Shown: piece by piece, positions 59,801 to 64,000 of the stretch
Position numbering within the stretch: the stretch's first letter is position 1
Layout: each line of letters opens with the position of its first letter
NCBI RefSeq assembly: GCF_002806945.1
Contig: NZ_NIHC01000004.1
Span: 124,001-188,000, forward strand
Direction: 5' to 3'
From: Marinobacter salexigens
GTDB taxonomy: Bacteria > Pseudomonadota > Gammaproteobacteria > Pseudomonadales > Oleiphilaceae
Length of the DNA: 64,000 nt
Position numbers and translations under genes: made by a program
The notes under the pieces: model-generated
Seen by the model: the letters and a program-made list of their open reading frames with translations, nothing else
Told to the model about the DNA's origin: nothing
The model's database searches: none

Positions 59801-60993
59801 CTGAAGGCCCAGAAGCACAAGTCAGTGGCGATAAAGCGAATGCGATTGAGCTGGGTTTCGGTGCTGATGCAGGCTTGGTTGATGCAAATGAGGAGGTCAG
59901 CTCAGCGTATATCAGTGGCCTGCCTTCTGGCTTCACTGTGTACATGGGTGCGGATGCTACAAACTCCACCATGGCCAATAACGCCGGTGAAGAGACCTGG
60001 GCTATTCCTGTCACAGGTGGTGTGCTGCCAGCATACATCGCTATTCTACCGCCTGCCCACTGGAGTGGTAGCTTAACCGGAGTTAATCTCACCGTACTCA
60101 GTGGGCATGAGGGGCTGGCGCCAGCACCAACAGTGTTACCCATTAAGTTTGAGGTTACACCGGTTGCCAGTGGCATTACCCTTGACCCCACCCCCAGCTT
60201 TGGTGATGCCGGCGACAAGGTTGCGCTAAACCTCAACGCCAGCATGAAAGATCCATCGACAGCCACAGGTGCAGTGGGTGATGAATACACCGAACTGACT
60301 GAGCTAAGCCTGACGGGTTTCCCGGATGGTCAAAAGGTGCTGTTCTTTATTGGTGATGCTGAGGAACCGTTGGATGAGCCTCAGGCTACGTTCGATGGCG
60401 ATGCATGGACAATCAATGGCTTAAGCCAAAGCGATCTGCAGAATCTTAAGTTTTTGCATGCCCAAGGAAGCGGCAATATCACCGTGAAAGGCAGAACCTA
60501 CGAGGTAGATGCTGACGGCAACCCATACCAAGAAGGTGGGAACACGAAATACTCTGATTGGTCTGTAGATAAGACAGCCGAAATCAATATCTCGCCCACT
60601 GTGCCCACCTCAGGTGATGACCATTTCTTGTGGGGTGGCGAAGCCATTAATGGCTTCGGTGGTGAGGATACCGTTCAGCTGCGCTTTGGTGATGATCTTG
60701 GTTCAGATGACTTCAGTAAACTTAAAAATATTGAAATTATTGACATGAAGGACTCCGGAGCCAACAAGGTGGGAGAGGCTGCAGGCCTTAGTATTCAGGA
60801 TGTGTTGGATATGACCGATGAGAATAATGTGCTGAAAATCGACGGAGACAGCGATGACTCAGTGTTCCTGAAGAGCAGCGAATGGGCGGCTGATGACACG
60901 GGTACAGATGGATATGTCACTTATACCAACTCCGTCAACAGCGCCACGTTGGATATTTCAGAGCAGATTACGAAGATAATCATGGTGGAGTAG
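47851..60993 (+). CDS. Giant LapA-like repeat adhesin, type I secreted
   Basis: 4380 residues. Start ATG with TGAGGT upstream. Residues 1-~165 resemble the LapA retention module (RALEVGDQL, then Gly/Ser-rich ESGGGSASEGHGFVQL at ~95-110), but no di-alanine LapG cleavage motif (TAAG/PAAG) is visible there. A bacterial Ig domain (~170-270) follows, then three Asp-rich Ig-like repeats of 106-115 residues (~272-605), two Calx-beta-like units, four near-identical 122-residue repeats (840-1327), further related units to ~2000, a T1SS-143 type domain (~2009-2331) and a cadherin-like domain (~2338-2432). Residues ~2432-4250 hold diverse ~200-residue beta domains. The C-terminus (~4250-4380) with DDHFLWGG and LKNIEIIDM is the secretion signal. 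No RTX nonapeptide array, PA14 or VWA domain was seen. Probable role: attachment and biofilm. Confidence 0.93.
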   Translation: MTTLAIVVTLVGQAWAENANGERRALEVGDQLAVDETLIMAEGARIDLDFGDNQQLTFLGEQQVTAEARGELIDQGESLDALESGEQPEPVTPVESGGGSASEGHGFVQLVRIGEIIEADGYTPVTVAQIQEVLRPFGLALPQQDFVRGTERDGTRYDEQGYPETGSKLAKLSISIDVITGDDIVDATEAGQSITLTGTVGGGVSAGDTVTVTVNGQNYSTTVNADGKTWQVDVPGSELAKDNRVQATVNSVEPNGTPVSESAERPYLADDKTPSVKVELEQGSGDNGQYSQADTSDGKVQGTITFDPNTTAPGDKVTVTDKDGNPVTDANGAPVDDYELSQSDIDNGIKVDVSVAINQTYVEMNAIVTDPAGNSSTGFDRNPKDNTTPKAEVELEPGSGPNGEYNDDDISDGKVTGTVTFDPDTSVGDTVKITDKDGNVIIERPVTQDDIDNGITVDIPVADGQTNVEMNVEVTDPAGNTSSTDDSKPVDNLTPGVAVELEPGSGTNGKYDAGDFSSGKIEGEITFDPSTTSPGDKITATDKDGNPILDSNGDPITDYEITQGDIDNGITVEVPVGPGDTDVELNVDITDPAGNTSTGSDSNPADGVVVTAELAVSATSVDEGTATDLQYSVTLKDTNGDPVVANNDITVNTTVGTITISAGNSAGTLDIPVQGDDVYLDGETITGQITNIVENGLSGTAIFENLTFDNTPVQTTVNDTLDTVTAKLTVSETAVDEGEVNNLIYTATLKDAANNAVTANNDVTVTTSLGTITIKAGDSFGVLVVPVQGDDVYIDSEPVSNKITAVVEGNAGTSGAFEDLAFDNTPVQTVVSDTTDTTTATLSSAGSGDEDNGAITYTISLDNAPQDAQTFDLVLSNGQAETITVAAGAKTGSVTFGWGSGLVAGAVQMSGYPDSDVHLEPDDVLTVDSIIASGTGGNFEDLVVVDNSSGLTISDSIDTTTATLTSAGSGDEDNGSVTYAVSLDHATEGDQDFTVALSNGQNATIQVTAGATSGSVTLGWGTGLTGTAIALSGYPSPDVYLKPDFVLAVDSVTASGTGGNFESLVVVDNSTDLTIADTIDTTTATLTSVGGGDEDNGSITYTVDLSNAPQADQLFSLTLSNGQTANISVAAGSTSGTITFGWGTGVAAGAQPLAGYPDSDAHLEPDFDLTVTDFAALGNSGNFEDLAVVDNSTDLTITDSIDITTAVLTSVGNGDEDNGAITYSVNLDNPAQAAQDFTINLSNGQTETITVAAGATTGSVTFGWGSGLSGSAIALTGYPDSDVYIEPDFVLGVDSITASGNGGNFEDLTVVDNSTDLTIADTIDTTTVTLDDVTVNEGADIIISATVGHAPQNTDLVLTLDNGQTITIAVGDTTGSVTFANPKGDTPYVDSVTQEYEITGSTGGNYENLDTSDKAIVTVEDTQDTTTVTLTDSTLDEGANITITAEVDNAPQDTDLVLTLSNGEQITIAAGTTSGSVTFTNPNGEDVYQDGETLEYDIIASSGGNYENLDTTAKSTITVEDTTGTVTAKLSVSKTEINEGDAADLVYTVTLEDSNGNPVTTNNSITVNTTLGDIVIGAGNTHGAINVPVQADDAYVNAGTVENEITGIIETNSGQPGSFEKLEADTTAVTTRVNDVTTPTTITLSDITGFEGETHTMTATVDHAVTENDLVVTLSNGEAITIAVGQTSGTSDPFLIQTDDVYVDAGSYTVSIDSTAGGNYEQLIKTATSTVTVNDTIDPVYAIIEVNHNAVLEGGELEYTVSLVDSNNNPVTVATGKTVEVGLHWTGTATAADVDNLPGSVSINAGASDTTFTVKTVTDSLPELSEQLTVVIDSVTDNNGTDKGFEDLQIGHQDNSATVTIFDNPSISATDITVYEKGLTDGSSAGDGTVTRTGTMLVSAPTGLDSITIGGETITFNQLENGHTISVAGGNLTINSFTPTAQSNGNDAQWEIEYSYTLTGRQAHTTQGTDDVTLDLALSVVATDPTDSNLTITESGNNLVVTVVDDIPTIELSGDTPGTITVQEADIDSNAATATADFSTAFEDAVYGADGDAGTGYELVINSPATGLKDLDGNDVKLSLNGSVIEGKVGTNVLFTIEVDQDGKVTLTQHAPLLHGETHTSTDVQLAINKAAISLKATATDGDGDTAPVALENIGDRFVFQDDGPALKDGKVDQDGFVIGNEIVDEKYLPSGSDSDNVSLTVTNDLPIDFGADGAISADGTVGLKFSNTDILEALGLTSGTKALAYEISGDGHTITAKTDVPAPDSKPNFTITLSVDGTGKPSYEFTLQGPLDHTLNADGETADNIVLPFEITATDGDGDSVGLKFNVEVVDDTPDIADRELDVNEDGSVGFSNADINTSTVSIQAATQQADDPEGKAVWDLTGGHGQVLVGNDGTITYKPNEDYRGEDSYTYTVTTDGGTYDRTVNITVKPVADKPLFADENGNYPDNTAIDPDGSLNTGTYDYSVQTDEDVSVGLQLHVPKVKDGGSAATSDPAELLGAITLGFKDLAADYTPELQLQLANGTVLSPDASGGFQFVIVDNETDKNPLDWHLKKGLPAEGNGVHYLTEAQYEGLQVQPPAERHENFKTEVSVASYEVDAQGEQLAGVNGATSTQTVDVILKAVTDPIELKVDTDKDAHSYEMDEDTTFNLKDELTVNYPDNYVDGRQGDGVVGGDLDGSETRWFEITGLPKDTVVNGTTVTGPSHVISIEAPGLSTTDNGLPDINITPPKDFSGDMAGITVTLKAQDKDTDAGDSDGLVEEDSITLELQVNPVAGDVEIKGTEGLEDQAIAFLENVKVTDDSTASGTLGEVITEVSFTVPTGWTADGAGNWSNTDGQTWTMEPSTSAGWTGVWDGNKYTITFDDTDPTTGLSKEAREDILKEFTVTPPAHSSKDIGLEVEVTSVDHSVIDGGLSSDPAIKEGTLTVVVKPVAEDVDTNSDGADGKDVTMGGDHVYQTSGEEDGWLVLGDETSTGFKLSNNWSNEDGKWVDDGSGNWSEDTTYGRSEDTFALLTPFKTENNSAKADANTAGELEGSVFTYSDGTTTFTLPFAGDAVKIPMQYLDSVQFKGPADWAGVVKIKVEAHTTDYDEDDDSITDEATSGEAWLTNLIIEPRADQVTLKVDAIIKTDEDVPVDLNIIPTSSDPSETFDVTIKGIPKGAKIEYDGTEYEAGSSVGEYDSSDEEAEGLFKVTEGSDVSYILVIKDFDTDKQPTLTPPKDSNVTISLDITAQSVDTLDYIDSSGAPQTITNKDPSKSHTLTTEVQVQGVPDKPLLTLVQDKVYIEDADNQDSGQLKVTLSDLITELKSGETGVDGAVPDVSETVTLRISGLPEGFSLEKAGPALGGSGEGRVWVITKADLEKTGEYAVQITVPKHHSGTVKLTAQPVVTENDNPSEIFFAPQNVSFDITPVPEATLSISSSLTEDTIGELELMPVGDDSDEYISAVRIAEDAVNTAGVTLYDANDNPLTASGGFYTVNNTGTTGAPVVKVKGPANYSGNDEIKLDIQYQVIDPVTSGSGSAVTSGWQTQEHTLNFAPVTDEIVLSLGDIDGGTTAGEVTTAEKDSTVTVGLKITQKPDVNADNKSDTDSSEKFTHVVISGVPGGVSVKGAVETAKGEWLLTVGDLPFNTAELTHALEFLVSGYADTFEQAITITTYTQDTGADFIEKDSLSWTLKYVSSTGPDAVDLPELVLEAVNNSQTEDEPFALGDVVTGTLTTPAGTTDNQFEMTVAIRTTPDDETDFSGMTRTLVTENGQPVALWTKTVSGVTKADAQTQLDDLLGSITVTPPQDANSNNLAGGTLDLDVNVAVHADGVSRDSQAMPQLPITPVTDELVITVSENVVDEGENISLDIGLSSKDGADGTLGAPDAGWTVVGDIVFIHIADGLNGELYVDGTESLGSETAPAGVPTGLPGGKYYEVSVIDLDKLEFRPDKTNHPFQTGSLGVTVWVEHIENNDVAGSKVSTGTGSLTIVQSNSGYEATITAEGPEAQVSGDKANAIELGFGADAGLVDANEEVSSAYISGLPSGFTVYMGADATNSTMANNAGEETWAIPVTGGVLPAYIAILPPAHWSGSLTGVNLTVLSGHEGLAPAPTVLPIKFEVTPVASGITLDPTPSFGDAGDKVALNLNASMKDPSTATGAVGDEYTELTELSLTGFPDGQKVLFFIGDAEEPLDEPQATFDGDAWTINGLSQSDLQNLKFLHAQGSGNITVKGRTYEVDADGNPYQEGGNTKYSDWSVDKTAEINISPTVPTSGDDHFLWGGEAINGFGGEDTVQLRFGDDLGSDDFSKLKNIEIIDMKDSGANKVGEAAGLSIQDVLDMTDENNVLKIDGDSDDSVFLKSSEWAADDTGTDGYVTYTNSVNSATLDISEQITKIIMVE
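48682..49665 (+). repeat. Three Asp-rich Ig-like repeats in the adhesin
   Basis: Units begin with VELE(Q/P)GSG at 48682, 49027 and 49345 (345 and 318 bp apart). Each contains TFDP, GDKxTxTDKDGN, DIDNGI and TDPAGN. The DxD-rich loops suggest calcium binding, known in such adhesin domains. Confidence 0.85.
50368..51831 (+). repeat. Four exact-length 366-bp tandem repeats in the adhesin
   Basis: Units start at 50368, 50734, 51100 and 51466, each exactly 366 bp (122 codons), beginning A(T/V)L(S/T)S and containing GDEDNG, LSNGQ, GWG and DNS(S/T)(D/G)LTI. Equal length and close similarity indicate recent duplication or gene conversion, so copy number may vary between strains. Confidence 0.9.
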
Positions 60994-61044
60994 GTGATGT
61001 GATGCCTACTTCGTCACTGCAGATGGGATTCCTGGTGGAATTAG

Positions 61045-61065
61045 AAGGCCCTTGTAAAGGGCCTT
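61045..61065. terminator. Hairpin between the adhesin and TonB receptor genes
   Basis: AAGGCCC (61045-61051) pairs with GGGCCTT (61059-61065) around a 7-nt loop, in the 101 bp between convergent genes. No T-run follows on either side, so a bidirectional terminator role is likely but not certain. Confidence 0.5.
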
Positions 61066-61094
61066 AGGAATGTGCATTTTCGATTTGAAGCGGT

Positions 61095-63143
61095 TCAGAA
61101 AATTAACTCAAGCCCAGCGTACCACGTACGCCCGGCGGCCGGCTCAAAGTACCGGTCGTTGCTGGCATTGATTCGGACATTTGCGAAGTGATTCTTGTCG
61201 CCCAGATTGCGAACCCCCGCAAAGCCCTTCAAAAGAAGATTTCTACCGGTATAGAGTGTGTTTCCGCCCCGCAGGTTTACCAGCCAGTAATCGTCGACGT
61301 TTACCTCATTGGCGTCGTCAGCGACCATGTCTCCGATATAACGAGCCTCCAGTGCGGCAAAGGTGCCACCCAAGCCTTGCCATGTCAGTCGGTTGGACCA
61401 GACTTGCTCAGGCATGCCCGGTAATCGGTTGCCGTCGTAACGGACGCCTCCTGTAAGGTAATCATCAAACGTGTAGCTGGCCAGAGTGAGTGCGGTTTCT
61501 ACGCGCCAGCTCGGTGAAAAAAGCCAGCCCGCCGCAGCTTCGAAACCTTTGCGCGTTGTATCTCCAGCATTGCGGTAGAAGGTCCTGTCATCAGGCCCCG
61601 GTAACTCATAAGGGATTAACTCATCACGAACATTTACCCAGAACAGCGCGAGGTCGTAATCAATGCCGTTGTTCAGTTCGCCGCGCAGCCCCAGTTCATG
61701 ATTAAGAGATTTTTGCGGTTCGATTTCCGGATTAAGTCCACCCACCCCAGACGGGTTGGCAAACTCCGAGAACGTCGGCGTTTCGAAGGCGGTACTGATA
61801 TTGGCGTATAACTGATGAGTTTCCAGATAACGATAGCTCAAGCCCGCCGAGCCGCTCCATTCCCTGAAGGTACGATCGCCACTTTGGTCTCCATCGACGG
61901 AAAAATCATCATCGACCTTGAGGTGAATCCGATCGAAACGACCGCCCACGGACAGGGTGATTTGATCGGTAAGGCTCAGATCGCCTTGCGCAAACGCACC
62001 CAGGCTGTTTGCCGTTTGCAGTTCATCTGCGGTCAGTCCTTGCAGATCACCGCCGAAACTCATTTCACGGCGGATGCGGTCATCCCGTTGCTCGCGGGCT
62101 TCAACTCCAGCGACATAGCGGAACGGAAGCCCTGAGAGCTCAAGAGACTGACGGTAATCGGCGCTTGCGCCAAAATAATCCCGATCGTAATCGATGCGGC
62201 TGTCACCGGGGTAGGGCAGCTGCTGCTCGAAGTTCCGGCGCAGGTAGAACGTTTTGGCCCGGAACTCACCCGGCCCGGCAGACAGGTCCTGATATTGCAG
62301 GCCAAGCACTTGCTGATCGACGGTTTGCCCTGTGCCGTACTCTTCTGTAAAGCGCCCAGCCTGGGGCCTGTCGGCTTCCACCTGCTCAGCGGTAAGCGCA
62401 CCTGGATCTTCGGACCGAGGGTTCTGTAGCAGGCTGATAATGGCAGTCAGTGAACGATCGCTGCCCAGCTCCCGGCGTAGCTTGGTATTGAGCAGGTATT
62501 TTTCGACCTTGGCATTGTCGCGATAGCCTTCATAGTTAAGCGCAGAAGCACTTATGCTGTGTGACCAAGGGCCGTTGGTCTGGCTGTTTTTTACTGAGAC
62601 CTTGCCAAAACTATCGCTTCCACCGGTGACGCGAACCGATGTTTCATCGGGCTTACGGCGCCCGTCTGAAGTGGTTACGCTGATAACGCCACCCGCTGCA
62701 TTACCATACAAAACCGAGGCAGGCCCGCGGATAACCTCGATACGCTCGGCGCTGTCCAGGTCGATAGCGTCCAGCTGGGCCTGACCATCTGGCAGCGTGT
62801 AAGGAATACCATCCACGACAACCATAATGCCACGAACCCCGAAGGGTGCCCGCGCTCCAAATCCACGAATGGCTATGCGCTCACCCTGGGCGTAGTTCTC
62901 CTGGTTTTGCACAAAAATGCCCGGAACCTGGCCCAGAGTCTCATCCAGTTTCAATCTTGGCTGACCTTTTTGAATAGCGCTCTGCTGAATGACCGACATG
63001 GCAGCCGGTGTTTCATAGAGTTCACGCTCCATCACTGGCGCTGTCACCACGATGTCGGCGCCAGGTTGCCCATGGGCGGTCAGTGTGAATGGGAGGGTTA
63101 CGAGACCACTCAAAAAGAGAAATGTAGATTTATAGTTATTCAT
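61095..63143 (-). CDS. TonB-dependent outer-membrane receptor
   Basis: 682 residues. A signal peptide (~1-26) is followed by a TonB-box-like ADIVVTA, a plug domain (~45-150) with IRGFGAR and RGPASVLYGNAAGGVI, and a 22-strand barrel ending in GLELIF with the terminal aromatic. I chose the ATG at 63143 (an in-frame ATG at 63152 is possible). The substrate cannot be told; the receptor has the general layout of iron-siderophore receptors. It is preceded by a GC-rich hairpin and lies downstream of the aldehyde dehydrogenase. Confidence 0.92.
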   Translation of the reverse strand: MNNYKSTFLFLSGLVTLPFTLTAHGQPGADIVVTAPVMERELYETPAAMSVIQQSAIQKGQPRLKLDETLGQVPGIFVQNQENYAQGERIAIRGFGARAPFGVRGIMVVVDGIPYTLPDGQAQLDAIDLDSAERIEVIRGPASVLYGNAAGGVISVTTSDGRRKPDETSVRVTGGSDSFGKVSVKNSQTNGPWSHSISASALNYEGYRDNAKVEKYLLNTKLRRELGSDRSLTAIISLLQNPRSEDPGALTAEQVEADRPQAGRFTEEYGTGQTVDQQVLGLQYQDLSAGPGEFRAKTFYLRRNFEQQLPYPGDSRIDYDRDYFGASADYRQSLELSGLPFRYVAGVEAREQRDDRIRREMSFGGDLQGLTADELQTANSLGAFAQGDLSLTDQITLSVGGRFDRIHLKVDDDFSVDGDQSGDRTFREWSGSAGLSYRYLETHQLYANISTAFETPTFSEFANPSGVGGLNPEIEPQKSLNHELGLRGELNNGIDYDLALFWVNVRDELIPYELPGPDDRTFYRNAGDTTRKGFEAAAGWLFSPSWRVETALTLASYTFDDYLTGGVRYDGNRLPGMPEQVWSNRLTWQGLGGTFAALEARYIGDMVADDANEVNVDDYWLVNLRGGNTLYTGRNLLLKGFAGVRNLGDKNHFANVRINASNDRYFEPAAGRTWYAGLELIF

Positions 63144-63178
63144 AGCTCTCATCTTGGGATGGGTGGTATTTAACGCTA

Positions 63179-63205
63179 CCCCCCCGGCTTCGAGCGCCAG
63201 GGGGG
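63179..63205. terminator. GC-rich hairpin between ALDH and TonB receptor
   Basis: A C7 run plus GGC (63179-63188) pairs with GCC, a bulged A and G6 (63196-63205). On the plus strand ATCTTTTT follows; on the minus strand, the direction of both genes, no T-run follows. It may attenuate read-through from the dehydrogenase gene. Confidence 0.4.
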
Positions 63206-63218
63206 ATAGGATCTTTTT

Positions 63219-64000
63219 CTAGAGGGCCATGAAAACCGACTTGGTTTCCAGATACGAATCAAGGGATTGCTTGCCCATATCGCGGCCAACGCCTGAGAGT
63301 TTGTAGCCTCCGAATGGCACGTTTGAATCAAGCATGTTGTGTCCATTTACCCAGACAGTGCCTGCTTTCAATCTCGGGATTAAGCGTTGGACCTGAGAGA
63401 GATCGTTTGACCAGATACTGGCCGCCAGACCATAGCGACTGTCGTTGGCGCGCTCCACAACATCGTCAACATCATCAAAGGGAATAGCCACCAGTACCGG
63501 GCCAAAAATCTCCTCTCTGGCGATCACCAGGCTGTCATCCTCGCTGGCGAAGATGGTGGGCTTGACGTAATACCCTTTGCGGTCTGCCCTCTCGCCTCCG
63601 GTTACCAGGCGTGCACCTTCCTGGCAGCCTGTCTCAATGTAGTGGCAGACCCTGTCCAGCTGTACCTGGGATACAAGAGGCCCCATTTGCGCGGCCGGGT
63701 CCAGGCCTGGGCCCATGGGTATGGCCTCAGCCAACTCCGCGAGTCGATTGACGACAGTATCAAAAATGCTTCGGTGCACGTACAGGCGCGAGCCTGCGCT
63801 GCACGTCTGCCCATGATTGAAAAAGATCGCGACTGCAGCACCTTGCGCTGCTTTCTCGGGATCACAATCTTCCAGGACAATCATTGGCGACTTTCCGCCC
63901 AGCTCCAGAGTTACACGGGCCATGTTATCCATGGCTGCGCGGCCGATGAGCTGCCCCACTTGGGTTGACCCTGTAAAGCTGATTTTGTTTATGTCGGGGT
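63219..64000 (-). CDS. Aldehyde dehydrogenase, partial (C-terminal part)
   Basis: The frame is open from 63219 to the right edge, so the gene continues outside. Visible parts: KISFTGSTQVG at the edge, LELGGKSPMIVL with the catalytic Glu, FFNHGQTCSAGSRLYV with the catalytic Cys, EEIFGPVL, and the C-terminal SGVGRDMGKQSLDSYLETK. It oxidises an aldehyde to an acid with NAD(P)+. The C-terminus resembles phenylacetaldehyde/betaine-aldehyde type enzymes; the substrate is unknown. Confidence 0.95.
   Translation of the reverse strand, partial: PDINKISFTGSTQVGQLIGRAAMDNMARVTLELGGKSPMIVLEDCDPEKAAQGAAVAIFFNHGQTCSAGSRLYVHRSIFDTVVNRLAELAEAIPMGPGLDPAAQMGPLVSQVQLDRVCHYIETGCQEGARLVTGGERADRKGYYVKPTIFASEDDSLVIAREEIFGPVLVAIPFDDVDDVVERANDSRYGLAASIWSNDLSQVQRLIPRLKAGTVWVNGHNMLDSNVPFGGYKLSGVGRDMGKQSLDSYLETKSVFMAL

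Overview
The window looks like a chromosome segment of a marine gammaproteobacterium close to Marinobacter and the Pseudomonadales. This rests on gene content and order: a ~1620-residue NAD-glutamate dehydrogenase, a PsrA-type regulator, the run mfd / GAPDH-like / nqrABCDEF / apbE / nqrM / sthA, and a LapA-like giant adhesin. No rRNA, tRNA, CRISPR array, IS element or intact prophage gene was seen.

Layout: 1-5481 (minus) is a MoxR / DUF58 / DUF4381 / BatA / BatB-BatC / BatD operon, cut off inside batD at the window edge. 5612-13712 (plus) carries gdhB, a beta-carbonic anhydrase, and two adjacent rRNA guanine-N2 methyltransferases (RsmC-like and RlmG-like). Riboflavin synthase (minus) follows. 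14541-18837 (plus) has an unknown membrane protein, psrA with a clear promoter/operator, an L,D-transpeptidase-like protein, an MscS channel and a methylthioinosine/methylthioadenosine phosphorylase. csiV and mfd (minus) are followed by a long GAPDH-like enzyme and the Na+-NQR operon with its flavin transferase (ApbE) and maturation factor (NqrM), then soluble transhydrogenase (plus). 33771-38404 (minus) holds a glycerophosphodiesterase, a class I-beta DAHP synthase, a TerB-like protein, transaldolase and dusA. As I remember it, the block from psrA to the phosphodiesterase largely matches the order of P. aeruginosa PA3006-PA2990.

38405-61065 looks like an accessory surface-adhesion locus beside dusA, a known integration hotspot. 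It contains a hybrid sensor kinase and an AraC-type response regulator (minus). Divergently, it has a type I secretion operon: a TolC-OmpA fusion, a LapB-like ABC exporter, an HlyD/LapC-like adaptor and a 4380-residue adhesin. The adhesin has a LapA-like N-terminal retention module but no recognisable di-alanine LapG cleavage site. Its outer-membrane pore carries its own peptidoglycan-binding domain. No lapD or lapG homologue is nearby. The two genes share a 410-bp intergenic region with two strong palindromes. A TonB-dependent receptor and a partial aldehyde dehydrogenase (both minus) close the window.

The most interesting items are the adhesin/secretion system with its unusual anchoring parts, repeated GTGCTACA motifs next to dusA, a double PsrA box overlapping the psrA promoter, and an intrinsic terminator facing the wrong way between rsmC and rlmG that suggests an unannotated minus-strand RNA.
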